A stretch of DNA of 64,000 nucleotides from Sesamum alatum (GCA_034509735.1 JACGWO010000003.1:36416466-36480465), one strand, 5' to 3'; positions 24,146 through 36,803 are shown, numbered from the stretch's first letter. The notes: generated by a model from the sequence alone, not told the origin. Program-made: numbers and translations.

Positions 24146-24484
24146 GAGAAAATTGTAATTTCGATGCTAAAATATAGGATTGTTTGCAATATTAGTTCCA
24201 TACTTTTTCAAATAACCAATATTAGTTCCCGTACCTTAGGATTACGTTGCAAAATTAGTCACACGTCGCAATATTAGTCCCAATTCTTATGAAAACGTTG
24301 CAAATTTAGTCTCATATTTTAGAAAAATATTGTAAAATTAGTCCCAAAAATTGCAAAATTTTTAAAATAGGACTAACTTTACAATATTTTCCTAAAGTGT
24401 GAGACTAATATTGACTATTTTAAAAAGTGTGAGACTAATATTATAAACTACCATATACTCTAAGACCAAAATTGTAATTTTCTC
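24146..24484. mobile_element. foldback element, about 339 bp
   Basis: Inverted ends GAGAAAATTGTAATTT and AAAATTGTAATTTTCTC with a symmetrical interior of repeated TTAGTCTCAT-like segments. Flanks are similar (ATCGAGAATGAC and ATCGAATGA) but no clean duplication remains. Confidence 0.5.
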
Positions 24485-25339
24485 ATCGAATGAAAGATAT
24501 GCTATTGTAAGAATATCATATTGTGGGCCCCACATCAAAATTAAAATACCTAAAGGATCGATTCTTATATATAGTTGGACCAACATGTAATTCGCTTAAT
24601 TTATTTCATCACTTTTGGTAGGTTTATTACGTACGAGTAGTTACCATTTATAACTTACCAAGATCAAAGGTGGTATTAAATACATAATAAATGTTCCAAG
24701 AGCGGTGGAATATATATATAATGTAAATAACTAAATATAAATATGGATATATATGTAGATATTATATAAAAATAAAAATGCATTTGTTGCACGCAATTTC
24801 GACGCTTCAGAATTTATTTATTGTGGAAATTATTTGGAGCAGCCCATACTAAAAACACATGTTTTTGTATGGAGAAACAAGCGAGAAAAGGACTCAGTTC
24901 GCTTTATTTTTATAGTGATTGATTCTGACCGTAGTAACTGAGTGACACTGACTCTGTTCGATTTAGGGTAAATTAAATTGCGATTTGAATTACGTTCATT
25001 TTTATACTTCGTCATTTATATTATTTTTTGTATTCATTTATCATTTTAATTTTATAAAATTTGTACTTTGTCATTATATGTAATTATTTTTTTTTTACAA
25101 TTTTTTTTTAAAACGTCACATACATTGTACACGTGATATTTAAGAGGAATATAGCGATGTTTTTTTTTTTTTTTTTGTGTGTGAAGAAACATCGACAAAA
25201 AAATAGTCATATATGGCAAAGTTTAAATTTCGCAAAGTTGAGATAGTAAGTTGACACAAAAAGAGTTTAGATGGCAAATGTAAAAACAGGCATAGAATCG
25301 GATGGCAAAATGTAATTTACCCTTTTATTTATGTGCGGA
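24485..25339. other. gene-free AT-rich region
   Basis: No gene or clear element recognised. Confidence 0.4.
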
Positions 25340-26560
25340 AGAATCACCTCATAGCAGTTGAATGATATATAGATTTATCATAAAATTTCATAAATACTCC
25401 CAATGACATACGAAATTACAGTTGAATGATACGTATAATCACAACAAATTTCATAAATACTCCAAACGATACACAAAAATAGTTAGAAAAGATCCACGTG
25501 TTATGAAAATAGATAAAATACCTATCCTAATATAAAAACTCCTACAAAAGATCTTCATACAATTAACAATTAATGGAGAGTGCATTACACGAATATGAAA
25601 ATCGAAATTGGCACACTAATGGTAATGGAAGTACAAATTGACCAAAATACCCTTTTGCTTTAAGTCCTCAATTGGCTGAAAAATACCAATGTTTGGTTAT
25701 ACAATATTTGATTGATTTGAAATTATGATTTCAGATTTTAGTCATAATTTTTTTGAATTTATTTGAATAACTCTAAATTCAAATGATCTCAAGTCATTCG
25801 TCTTTAAATTTGACTATGTTTTGTTGAAAATGATGGATTTAAAATTCTTTCAATATAGAGTTATTTAAAAGAATTTATCTATAAATTCTTCAATCAAATT
25901 CAAATCCATTAATTTAAATATTTTGTAATAGTATAAAAATATAAATTGAGCATTGGGTTTGGGGTCCGTACCAAGAAAGTAAACCCAAAAAGCCCAAATT
26001 TGCATTTAATCTGGGCCCACCAAATAGCACAAAATCCCTCCGTATTTCAAAAATATGCTAATAGATCTCATATTTTCTGAAACGTAGTTCATTTGCCCCT
26101 CCCATTAATATAACTAACGATGTTAATTTTTTTACAAAGTGACCGTTGTGTCTTATTTATCATATATTATTCATTATTTGAATAATCATCGAATCTTTTT
26201 AAGTGTATAAAAGCCGTAGGATCTAATCAATTCATCATAATTGTTGGATCTTATAAAATTAGAGGCCTAGACTTAATAAATTTATATATAAATATAACTA
26301 TAAATTATAAAAAATTAAATTATTACTCCATTTAATATAAATTTTATGAAATTAATCCGCCAACTCCACCCCGATGCCTACTCCCTCCCCAACCCCGTCA
26401 CCACACCCTCGCAATCCCCGTTGCCTAACCCCGCTCACCCTGCAGGCCGCCACAACCTGCAGAGGGAGCGACGTTGTCACCCAGATCAGAAACTCTGTTG
26501 TTGTCGCCTTTTTCCGTGGGGATGGAAGCGATGGCGATGACGATGCCATTACCTTCAATT
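25340..26560. repeat. large degenerate direct repeat, copy 1
   Basis: Aligns with 27366-28470. Shared blocks include GAAGAATCAC, TTCATAAATAC, ACACGTGTTATGAAAATAG, GTACCAAGAAAGTAAACCCA, AGCCCAAATTTGCATTTAAT and the C-rich ACCACACCCTCGCAATC. Copy 1 has an extra ~60-bp internal duplication near 25360-25460. No open gene was found; the C-rich end only yields shadow frames. Confidence 0.7.
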
Positions 26561-27365
26561 TTAAAAAATAAAATAAAATATTATTTATTTGATTAAAAAT
26601 AATTAAAATTAAATTAAGAAAAAAAATTAATATTAAAAAGTTTTAAGTTTTTTTATTGTAAAAAATATAAGAAAATTGATTTAAACTTAAAAGTAATAAA
26701 AGAAAGCATTAAATTTTTCATTGTAAATACATATTATAGTAATTTAAATTCAAATATATAATCATAATAATAATATAATTTATTATAATATATTCAAATT
26801 GAATAATAATTTAAATTAATTATTAAAAGATAATGATCATTATAGATTAATATTTATATTGATATAAATATTTAAGTTTGAAAAATGAACTTAAGTATAT
26901 TATATTCTATATTGTGATTTTAATTTAAATTATAAACTTATAAATAAATCATATATTTTTTGATATTTTGATATTTAAATAAACATATTTAAGAACAAAA
27001 TTATTTATTTTTTAGGAGGATGAAAATGCAATAAAAAAAAACATAAAAACAAGATTAAAACAAATAAATTTGACCATGGTAATTTTAAACAAAATATAGG
27101 AGCATTTTTGTCAACCAAGGACCAAAAAAAGGTCCAAACACGTAAAAAGTTAAGCTCAAATGCATCAGCCGCACGGGCACCCCACCTTTCGTTAGGGTTT
27201 CACGCTGAAGTTATTAAAACATGAAAATTTTTAACCGATTTTAAAAATATGAGGAATTTTTTAGCTATTTTGTGAAATACATGAGATAAAATGTTTAGCC
27301 GGCCCATAAACTGAAACACTGAGGCCCAAATCCCCAATCTATTAATGCACTGTTTACATTCCGGG

Positions 27366-28470
27366 ATTAGGGAAGAATCACGTTCAAGTAGTTCAATGAT
27401 ATATAGATCCACAGTAAATTTCATAAATACACTCAATAATATACAAAAATAGTTAGAAAAGCTACACGTGTTATGAAAATAGGCGAAATTCCCCCTCTGA
27501 TATTTTTTTTTTTAAAAATAAACCTCCGTACCGTCAACAATCGACGGAGAATGCATTACACGAGCATGGAATTTGAATTGGCGTGTTTTTCTCAACTTTT
27601 CACATTAAGGTAATGGCGGTACAAATCGACCAAAATACCCCCTTTTGGTTTAAGTCCTCAATTGACTAAAAAAATATCAATATTTGGTTCTTTTTGGATT
27701 GAATGATTTGAAATTATAATTTTTCAGATTCCTAATCATAATTTTTCTGGAATTTATTTGAATAATTCTAATCAAATGATCTCAAGTCATTCACCTTAAA
27801 ATTTGATCGGGTTTTGTGAAGAATTGATGAATTTCAGATTCTTTCAATACGGAGTCATAAAAATTACTTATCTACAAAATCTTTCGTTCTAATCCAAATG
27901 TAGGGTAATAGCACACGAAGTTTGATTGAGCGTTGGGTTGAGGGTCCATACCAAGAAAGTAAACCCAAATAGCCCAAATTTGCATTTAATTAGGGGAACA
28001 TGATGAAGGTCAAATAGCATAAAATCCTCTCGTATTTTGAAGACTCAATTAAAACCCCATTATATATTAAAGATAGGCTAAAAAATCCGTCTGTTTTCTT
28101 AAATGTAATTCACTTGTCCTCTCCGTTAAATATAAATAACGGCATTAATTTTTTTTACAAAGTAACTGTTATGTCCTTACTTATTATATATTATTCCTCA
28201 TTTTAATAATCGTTGGACCTTTTTTTAGTGTACGAAAGACGTAGGATCTAATCAATTCATCATAATATTGGATCTTAAAAAATAAAAGGCCTAAATTTAA
28301 CAAATTTATATATTTATATTATATGTATGATTATAAATTATAAACATAAATAATTATTTAATTTAAATTCAAGAAAATTAATCCCTCACCCCGCCACCAC
28401 ACCCTTGCAATCTCTGCCGCCTAACCCCACCTCATCACCACAACACTTGCTTGCGCCTTCACCCTCTTCC
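27366..28470. repeat. large degenerate direct repeat, copy 2
   Basis: Second copy of the 25340-26560 segment in the same orientation about 2 kb downstream, with scattered substitutions and indels. The spacer 26561-27365 is AT-rich and lacks genes. It could be remnants of two insertions or a local duplication. Confidence 0.7.
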
Positions 28471-29342
28471 GCCTTCGCCCGTCACTTAAATATGTATGTA
28501 TAAATATATACATATAACCATGTACATATAAATATATACATATCTATATATATTTATACATGTATAATTTATTAATTTTAGTGAAATTTAGTTATAGATT
28601 AAAAAAAGGATGAATAATATTTTAGTTTTAAGAATTTAAAATAATTCATGTGTGATGATTTTCAAATTTAAATTTATAATCTAGTATTTATTAGTATATT
28701 GATTAAATAATTTAATATTTTAATTGTGTAATTTATATAGAGATTCAATTAAAAAAATTAATAAAATGATTTAAACTAAATTAAAAAATGGTATAGATAA
28801 TAAAAAAAATATGGGGTTATATTAATCATTCCCATAAACTTTACTTTGACACCTTTCTACACCTTTTGTTAATTACAAAACACTCCCTAAGAGCATTTTT
28901 ATTATTGAAAAATTATATTAAAGTTTAACTGGGTCAAGAGAGGTATTTTATTTGTTTTCATTGATTTTTTTCGCCGAAAAGGGATGTCCAGAGTGTTACA
29001 CTCTTTTTTTTTTTTTTTTTTTCTTTTTTCGAATAAATTGATTATAATTACCTTATAAATTTCAATTATAACAATCAATATACAAATATGTATTACACTT
29101 GAGTATTAAATATAACTCTAATTCTATAAAGGAAAGTTTTTGTTTGATCATATGAAACTATCATATGATTGATTATTATTTTTAAATATATAATGATTAC
29201 ATGTATTTAATTGAACCGAATTAATTTGATTAAAAATTTTCAAATGTGAAATGTAACCTATTTGTTTGTTAAACCTTGTAAGGTGGTTATGGAACTAGTT
29301 CTAAGTGAAGTGATGATGGTATAATCCATTTTCCTCTATATA
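28471..29342. other. gene-free region upstream of the PPR gene
   Basis: AT-rich with a TATACATATA-type satellite-like run at about 28490-28565, a poly-T at about 29003-29024 and a SINE-like fragment at about 29025-29100. TATATAA at 29336-29342 abuts the annotated PPR start. Confidence 0.4.
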
Positions 29343-31214
29343 ATGCTAAAATTCACACGGCAAAATCTTGACCCCTCAAACCATGGACTTCGATTTCTCT
29401 CAATGCTTCAATCCACAGCCCACAAGCAAATTCTTCAGCAGCCATTCTCATCTCCGGATTCCCGCATCAAAGAAACGCAAATTTCTCAGTTTTCGGAAAT
29501 CCTGGACCTGAAATTCTCTCGCAAGTGCAAAAATCTAGCTCAAGTGCATCAAGTGCATGGCCAGGTGATTGTCAATGGGCTGATTAAAGACCTCTCTTTT
29601 GCTAATGAAATCCTCTACGGGTATACTCTACACAGGGCTTTACAAAGTGCCTCTGCATTGTTCTGTGGGATTACGGAGAAGAATGCAGTTTCTTGGAGTG
29701 TTATGATTGGTGGGTATGCTAAAGCTGATGATTGTTTCAATTGCTATAGTACTTTTAGGGAGTATATGAGATCGGGGGATCGGCCGGATAATTATACCTT
29801 GCCTGTTGTTATACGGGTTTGTAGGAATACCAGAGACTTGCAAATGGGTCGATTGTTGCACTGTGTAGTGCATAAGTTTGGTTTTGGTTCGTATCTTTTT
29901 GTGGCTGCTGTGCTTGTGGATATGTATGCGAAATGTAAGGCTATTGGAGATGCAACACGGCTGTTTGATGAAATGCCGAAGAGGGACCTTGTTAGTTGGA
30001 CTGTGATGATAGGGGCGTGTACTGAGTGTGGGAATCCGGAAGAGGCGCTGGATTTGTTTGATCGTATGAGAGAGGAAGGAGTTGTGCCGGATAAGGTTGC
30101 AATGGTGAACGTTGCGAACGCCTCTGCTAAGTTAGGGGCGATGCATAAGGCAAAGATCGTGGACGATTACGTGCAGAAGATGAGATTTTCCTTAGATGTG
30201 GTTCTGGGGACTGCTTTGGTTGATATGCATGCAAAATGTGGGAGCATTGAGTTGGCAAGGGAGATATTTGATGGGATGAGAGAAAAGAATGTTGTGTCGT
30301 GGAGTACGATGATTGCAGCCCATGGGTATCACGGGGAAGGCCAGGAAGCTCTTGATTTGTTTCACCTAATGTTGAGGAATGGGATTTTACCTAATAATAT
30401 CACGTTCGTCTCACTCTTGTATGCTTGTAGTCATTCAGGGCTTGTTGAGGAGGGTCTTCGCCTTTTCTCGTTAATGCAAGAGGAGTACGGAGTGAGGCCG
30501 GATGTGAAGCATTTTACTTGTGTTGTTGACCTATTTGGTCGTGCTGGAAAGCTAGATCAGGCCTTGACATTGATTGAGGATATGGATATTGAGAAAGATG
30601 TGGGACTCTGGGGGGCACTTCTTGGGGCATGTAGGATTCATGGCCGTGTAGAAGTGGCGGAAAAAGTTGCAGAGTCTCTCCTTGAATTACAACCTCAAAA
30701 TGCAGGTCATTATGTATTACTTTCGAATATATATGCCAAAGCGGGTAGATGGACAGAAGTGGCAAAGGTTAGGGAACTAATGACCCATCAAAGAATAAAG
30801 AAAATTCCAGGTTGGACGTGGACTGAAGTAGATAATAAGATTCATAAATTCAGTGTTGGAGACCATACACATCGGTTCTCAAAGGAGATATACGAGGAAC
30901 TAAAGCGTTTGAGCGAGAAACTGGAGCTGGCTGGTTATGTCCCAGATACAAATTTTGTGCTACACGACATTGATGATGAACTGAAGTTAGGTCTCTTGCA
31001 TACCCACAGTGAAAAATTGGCTATTGCATTTGGACTAATCAGCACGCCAGAGGGTACTCCTATTAGAATTACGAAAAATCTCAGGGTTTGTGGTGACTGT
31101 CACACGTTTACCAAATTTGTGTCTTTGATCACAAATAGGATGGTAGTTGTTCGCGATGCAAATCGGTTTCACCATTTCAAGGAAGGGGCTTGTTCTTGCA
31201 GAGATTACTGGTAA
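29343..31214 (+). CDS. DYW-class pentatricopeptide repeat protein
   Basis: Intronless 623-residue PLS-type PPR protein. DYW-class proteins bind organellar transcripts through their PPR tract and edit C to U; the target is not predictable by eye. Repeats run from about residue 75 to 430 (for example LFDEMPKRDLVSWTVMIGAC and IFDGMREKNVVSWSTMIAAH), followed by E/E+ motifs and a complete DYW domain at roughly 529-623. The domain keeps the deaminase-like HSEKLAIAFG, the CGDCH zinc motif and the terminal CSCRDYW. The basic, Ser-rich N-terminus suggests mitochondrial or plastid import. TATATAA sits directly before the first ATG, so translation may instead start at Met21 (29403). It is convergent with the invertase gene. 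Confidence 0.95.
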   Translation: MLKFTRQNLDPSNHGLRFLSMLQSTAHKQILQQPFSSPDSRIKETQISQFSEILDLKFSRKCKNLAQVHQVHGQVIVNGLIKDLSFANEILYGYTLHRALQSASALFCGITEKNAVSWSVMIGGYAKADDCFNCYSTFREYMRSGDRPDNYTLPVVIRVCRNTRDLQMGRLLHCVVHKFGFGSYLFVAAVLVDMYAKCKAIGDATRLFDEMPKRDLVSWTVMIGACTECGNPEEALDLFDRMREEGVVPDKVAMVNVANASAKLGAMHKAKIVDDYVQKMRFSLDVVLGTALVDMHAKCGSIELAREIFDGMREKNVVSWSTMIAAHGYHGEGQEALDLFHLMLRNGILPNNITFVSLLYACSHSGLVEEGLRLFSLMQEEYGVRPDVKHFTCVVDLFGRAGKLDQALTLIEDMDIEKDVGLWGALLGACRIHGRVEVAEKVAESLLELQPQNAGHYVLLSNIYAKAGRWTEVAKVRELMTHQRIKKIPGWTWTEVDNKIHKFSVGDHTHRFSKEIYEELKRLSEKLELAGYVPDTNFVLHDIDDELKLGLLHTHSEKLAIAFGLISTPEGTPIRITKNLRVCGDCHTFTKFVSLITNRMVVVRDANRFHHFKEGACSCRDYW

Positions 31215-31819
31215 ATGCTTTATTATTTATCTGTGAGCAAAAACCATGCAACTCTTGTTTAGAATGCAAAGCATCAAAGGTTGTTGAGATTAGTTCCCAG
31301 GATTCCCTTGAAATGCTCATATTGATTACTGTATTGTCTTTTCTGGAAATACTATTTATAGTTTGACACATCCCTTACATCCTTATGATCTTCAAAACTC
31401 TGTAAGCATTGAATCAAGAGTAGAAAAGCCAAAGATTAAAAACCAAGACCAAGATTCTCTACTGTTTTTATTCTTTTTCTTAAATTATTGTGGTACACAA
31501 GGAAAACCTAAGGACTAAGTATTGTCTCGAGTCTTCTAGCATAGCAACTTCTCTTGGTTCAGTAGATGTCCTCGTCGTCCCAACCGTCTGCTAACTCTTC
31601 CAATGTGCACGTCCATGGCATACTTAGTAACTCTCTGTGATCCTCAACAATACATTATTCCAACGTGCGTTTTTCCATTTCAATATCATGGTGAATCGTA
31701 AGAATTTGAAATGTAAATTTGGTCTCAAGTTATTCTCGAATCAAAATAATAGTTTAAAACAGCTTAAAAAGAAGAAACTAAAACCATCTACTTAATCTTA
31801 TCGTGTCTGAATCATGTCA
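31215..31819. other. convergent 3' spacer, PPR and invertase
   Basis: About 600 bp holding the two 3' UTRs. No further gene or element was recognised. Confidence 0.5.
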
Positions 31820-34800
31820 TCAATTGTTCATCTCCATAGGCCTATTCATGCTCCACGCATTCAAACTGTCGATTTTGACAGTTTGAGTGCCATTGTTGAA
31901 TGCATATAAATGTGCATTGTCATATATTGCAAGAGTGGGATAAACCCTTGATGAAATGCAAGTCTTCCCTCTTGCTCCAAAGCTCTCCACGACAGAGTGG
32001 TCAATCTGCGAAAAAGAACTAAGATTTAAACCTATTTCTGTGTCCGAATAAGGTATCTAAATTATAGACAGTCTGAATACTGTACCAGACTCCTGAGTGA
32101 AAGCTTCTTCTCAGTCAAGTCTACATCTACAAATCCTGCAAATGAGGGTCTGTATGCACCGGCTCCGTTTCTTAAGGTGGACCTGCCAATTTACAAAGGT
32201 TTTTAATCAGAAACAAGTCATTACAAACCTAATTGTTCCGACGAAATGTCTGAAAAAAGGAGCATACCTTGATGCATCAGAGCACATAAGAACAAGATAC
32301 TTGTGTTGATCCTTGAAAACTCTGAAGAAGACAGGGGTGTATTCTTCCAGGTTCTTTGAAGCCAACGTCAAGAGCCCAAACGGTCCTAATCCGCCTTGAA
32401 CGGTTGAACCCTTCTGTCCACAAATCTTCTGGGCATCATATCTGTCCCAGCTTGGATCAAACGGCTCAGCTTTGTCCAAGCTATCAAACGAGAAAGTCAC
32501 TTCTACGTCAGCCTGCCATGCACAAGCAACCATGCAAGATTAGTGCACAAGTTCAGCTGCATAAGATCAAAGCCGATGAAATTGCATAATCTGTGGTGAA
32601 AAAAGAGTACCTGAGCAGCTGTTATTCCTTTGATTTCAACCTTCTGTCCCTTCACAAGCTTCTGCTTTTTCAGTTCCACCTTTTTCCCTCTTAGAGTTTC
32701 TACTTCTTCAATCGGCCATTGCACCAACTGCTTGCCATTACTATCAAGCAAAATCGTACGTGGGATAAGCTGAAAAACGAAAACAGAAGAAACAATCCCG
32801 GATTAGCATGATTATACACGAACTCAAGGTGATTTGCTTTTGATGAACTCTTAATACCTGGATTCCGGCCCAACCCTTCTTAATATCATCAGCAGTCGAA
32901 GAAGACTCGTTCGCCCAACCCCACAAGATCCTCCTGTTCTTGCTCGGGTCGAAGAACGATTTTGAGGCGTAAAAGTTTCCATAGTCGGTTCTCAAGCCCT
33001 TCCGGCCATCAACCATGCCTTTGTCCGGAATGTACTTATCATTCTTGTATGTACCTAAAGTGTAATACTCATACCGTGTGGCATCAAGGCTGACCTTTAA
33101 GACATGCTTAACATTCGGACCCATAACAGAAGTGTCCAGTCCATTTTTGCCAGAAACAGACACTGGGAAGAAATCCGGACACTCCCAATTCCCAGTCCCA
33201 GCAGTGGAATGCAGTGGATGTTTGGCCTTAACCCAGTGCATGAAATCCTTACTCCTATACAAGTATGCAATCCCTCTGTCCTTTCTCCGACCACCAAGAG
33301 ATAACCTCCAATGCCCGTCTCGGCCCAACCAAGCCGTTGTTGGGTCACGGAAGGCAGTCTTGTTGATGGACTTGTCCGCGACTATCAACGGGTTGTTATC
33401 GGGCTTGATCCACTCACGAAGATATGGGTCCGATAAGTTGGCTGGGACGGCGTAGTTTTGGACTTGGGTATCTTTTTCGTCGACAATCCCGGTATACAAA
33501 ATAACTGGTTTGTTTCCAGGGAGGATTGTGGCTGAGCCAGACCAACAGCCATATTTGTCAAATGGCTTTGATGGGTAAATTGCATGAGGTAAACTTTTCC
33601 AGTTGATGAGATCCTTTGACACTGAATGAGCCCAAACAATGTTGCCCCAAACAGCACCTTTGGGGTTGTACTGATAGAAGAGGTGGTAGATCCCATTATA
33701 GTACATTGGTCCTGTAATAAAAAGGACAAGTGTCAGATAAACCAAAGGAAAATCACTACAAGAAAACAAAAGATTAGAGACAAAAAATTCAAATGACAAT
33801 TTTAATATTGTCACTGATTATATATATTTAGTGACAATAATATTTATTTTGTCACAATAATGAATTTTATGATTTTAATAATTACTATTATTTTGTAAAA
33901 ATTGTTATTAGTGATAACAAAATGCACAAAGTTGTCACTAAATACAATTAGTGATTCATGTATAGTGATAACCTAGTGACAATAAATAATTGTTATCACT
34001 ATATTGTATTGTCACTATAGATGTGTCACTAATTGTATTTAATGATAATTTTATACACAATTTTTGTCACTAATATTTATATAGTGACAAGACGAAAAAT
34101 ATTGTCACTTAATACATATTTTTAGTGATTATTTTTAAATTATCATGTGATATTTTATTACTAATATCATATTTTCTTATAGTGAATATAAAGAATAATC
34201 ATGTAGTTACACATAGTGTAGAAAAAGACTTTTATTTAAATAAAAAAAGGATAACTTACAATATGCTCATGTAAAGTTTGAGATAATTATAAATATCCTT
34301 TTATTATTTAAAAAATTAGAAATACCCTATGAAATTCTGGGTTGTCTAACAAATACCCAATACAATAGGCTGTCATGGGGATATTTGTTGGACAACCTTA
34401 ATTTCGGGGGGAGGGGAGGAGTATTTATAATTTTAAAATAACAAGAATGTATTTATAATTATGACAATTTTAGGAAGAGCTCGTTGTAATTTACTTTTAA
34501 AAATTCACAATGTACTTCATGTAAACATGCTGTACATTGCAAATTGTTTCGATTCTATGTTTTTCATGATAAAAATATTTAAATTTAAGTACGTTTCTAG
34601 AGAAAATAGTGTAATTTTTTGAAAATTTGAAATCCCCTTTTATAATATACTTGGATTTCAGAGTGTTCGTATAATTATACCAAAAATCGGGAGACTTAGA
34701 AAGAGACAGAGAGTACTCACCATTTGGATCTGATGTTTGTGCAATAAATCATCCACCGAACCACATGACAAAGAAACATATGAAGCCGTGAGTAGCATAA

Positions 34801-36583
34801 AGTAGTAAAAGATAAGTGCTAAATCAATAAAATTTTCCAAGTCAACAATATACGTACGTACGTGACAAATTGTAATGTATGCATTCTGTAATAAAATGAG
34901 GATGTCGACGTAACAGCCAGCTCACGGCGTCAACCTTATGAACTAGATATTTTTCCCAAGATTGAAAAGTCTTACTACAATTCTGTTGGAATATGAAGTC
35001 TGATCCAATATTTACAGAAGGATTGGAATCTAACCCTCATTTCTTTTTTCTTTTGTTTGTGACATATAATGTTTTTTCGGGTGTTTCGTAATGTTTTACA
35101 GACGTTCTAATAAAAATATGCTTCGGCCATATACTCAAAACACATGCTTATTAACCAAAATCATTACATTTAGAAAAAAATTCAAGAGTGGACCTTACAA
35201 CCCAAAATTTGCATTGATATTTCTTCATTTCGATGGGAAAAAGATGTCAAAAGTTCGGTACATGTTAGAATTTTGAAACCACCTAAGAACTCAACTGTCC
35301 TAAGAAAATGACGTATCATTGTCATAAATGTACCATTTTTTCTTGTGTTCTTTCACTGCGGGGTGTAGAATAGAAAAGTTGTGCACATTGTCTGGGGACA
35401 ATGGTTTACGACGAATGCCATACATGCAAGAACTACACAGTTCAATTTTTTACACTCCTAAATTTTTACTGTCGGTAATAGTCTAAATATATGAATATAT
35501 AATTGAATGTCAATTACCACCAATATTATAGCTACTTGTTGACATTAATTGTAATTAAGGCTATGGGCTAAATAGCATAGTAAATAACTTACTTTTAACA
35601 ATAATTAAATAAAAACGATGCAAACACTTTAACTTATTCACCATGACAAAATATTTGTTATGTCTCTTATACAGGATAATTAATGTTTTACTTACAAACG
35701 TAAAAATCACAACCAACAAACATTACGTAATTGCGAACAATGACTATTTAGTACAATTATTTATTTATAATCATGACAAGTGACTGTGGTTAAATATTAC
35801 ATTTATTGCAGAGCCATTGTGTTTATACATCAGCACAACACCAGCTCCAGAGTTCATGATTTTCTAGGCTGTATGTATTTCAAAGTTTTATTTAAGTTTT
35901 TTCTGCCCAAGGCAATATCTGATTCCTGCAGGTCAAATACATAAGTAAATACGTATATACATACACATACATATATATGTATGTATAGATTTATACATAT
36001 GTGTGTGAGTTCAAGGTAGGCAGGCAGGCTACATCAGGACAGTACTGGTCAACCCTGGAACAGCGCACATATTGGCCCCATCACCATTATTATACATGCG
36101 AAATAACCAAGAAGCTCCAAAACTGTCTTTACAAGAAATTTGACTTCATCTGATTATATTTAAACACACACACACACACACGCACACACACCAATTCCCA
36201 GAAAAATAAACACAACCTCAAAATTCATATATTACATCAAAAACATGTTTGAACAAAAACATATGATGCGTACAGATTATATCGCATCAGCACAACACAA
36301 ATACTACTGTTGTCAGCTGACATGTCGTTCGATATTTTCACGCTCGATTCATATAAGAAAAAGTTGGAATAATTAAGAAGGAGGTTGAGTTTATACCGTT
36401 GATCCAGTTCCTGGGAGGTTGGAAATGGTATCCAGTTCTGTGGACTTGGTTGACATTAACAGTTGTGGCCTCTGACTGTAAGTGCATGTAAACGTTGTGG
36501 GAGGCTTGGACGCCATGGATGAAGGTTGTTAGTGCTAATGAAGAAAGAAAAACCCAAAGAAGAGTTAATGTAAGAAACTTCAT
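31820..36583 (-). CDS. cell-wall invertase (GH32 beta-fructofuranosidase)
   Basis: Seven exons, complement of 31820-32005, 32086-32182, 32268-32512, 32611-32769, 32858-33711, 34721-34729 and 36397-36583, giving 578 residues. It hydrolyses apoplastic sucrose to glucose and fructose. Exon 2 is the 9-nt mini-exon ATCCAAATG, which with split codons encodes the DPN of WINDPNG. Nucleophile Asp63, transition-state Asp188 (FRDP) and acid/base Glu242 (WECPDF) are present. The Pro in WECPDF marks the cell-wall type rather than vacuolar (Val). Asp275 in SLDATR matches the Asp linked to sucrose rather than fructan use. Residues 1-27 form a signal peptide, and sequons NLS, NKT, NES and NGT suggest glycosylation. 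An in-frame upstream ATG at 36625 is rejected because it lies at or before the expected transcription start. Fructan exohydrolase is the main alternative. Confidence 0.95.
33754..34184. mobile_element. CACTA-type MITE in invertase intron 2
   Basis: Ends CACTACAAGAAAA and TTTTCTTATAGTG; 3-bp target-site duplication AAT at 33751-33753 and 34185-34187. Its 431-bp interior, rich in GTCACTAA and TTAGTGAC, is the reverse complement of the element at 37774-38217. Confidence 0.88.
34250..34505. repeat. foldback-like repeat in invertase intron 2
   Basis: Related to about 15628-15872: AATTATAAATATCC, TTGTCTAACAAATACCC and the inverse GGGGATATTTGTTGGACAA. Ends are approximate and no duplication was identified. 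Confidence 0.4.
36163..36190. repeat. (CA)n microsatellite
   Basis: ACACACACACAC run with one CG interruption inside invertase intron 1; a TATACATACACATACATATA-like run lies at about 35950-36005. Confidence 0.6.
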
Positions 36584-36643
36584 CTTTGTTGTGTAAGAAG
36601 ATGATGGAAGTGAGAGTTGTTGCAATGAAGAAGGAAACGGGAG

Positions 36644-36652
36644 TATTTATAG
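36644..36652 (-). promoter_or_regulatory. TATA box of the cell-wall invertase
   Basis: CTATAAATA on the minus strand, about 60-70 bp upstream of the chosen ATG. A start of transcription 25-35 bp downstream would fall at about 36612-36625 and so leave out or barely include the upstream ATG. Confidence 0.65.
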
Positions 36653-36803
36653 GGGGTTTTGGAGTTGTAGGAAATGCGGATTTGACGAGAAAAGTCAATG
36701 CGATGACAAGTAAAACTATTGGATAGTGATTGTATGAACTGTGCGGTTGTTTTCCGTGATTTCTTTAATTTTTTTTTCGTATTTGTATGTTAGAAAAAAA
36801 ATA

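Noticed and set aside
26346..26571. Three overlapping frames on both strands
   Set aside because: They are shadows of the C-rich end of a repeat; the same segment in copy 2 does not keep the frames.
36584..36625. Upstream ATG for the cell-wall invertase
   Set aside because: It lies at or before the expected transcription start relative to the TATA box, and it would hide the hydrophobic signal peptide behind 14 polar residues.
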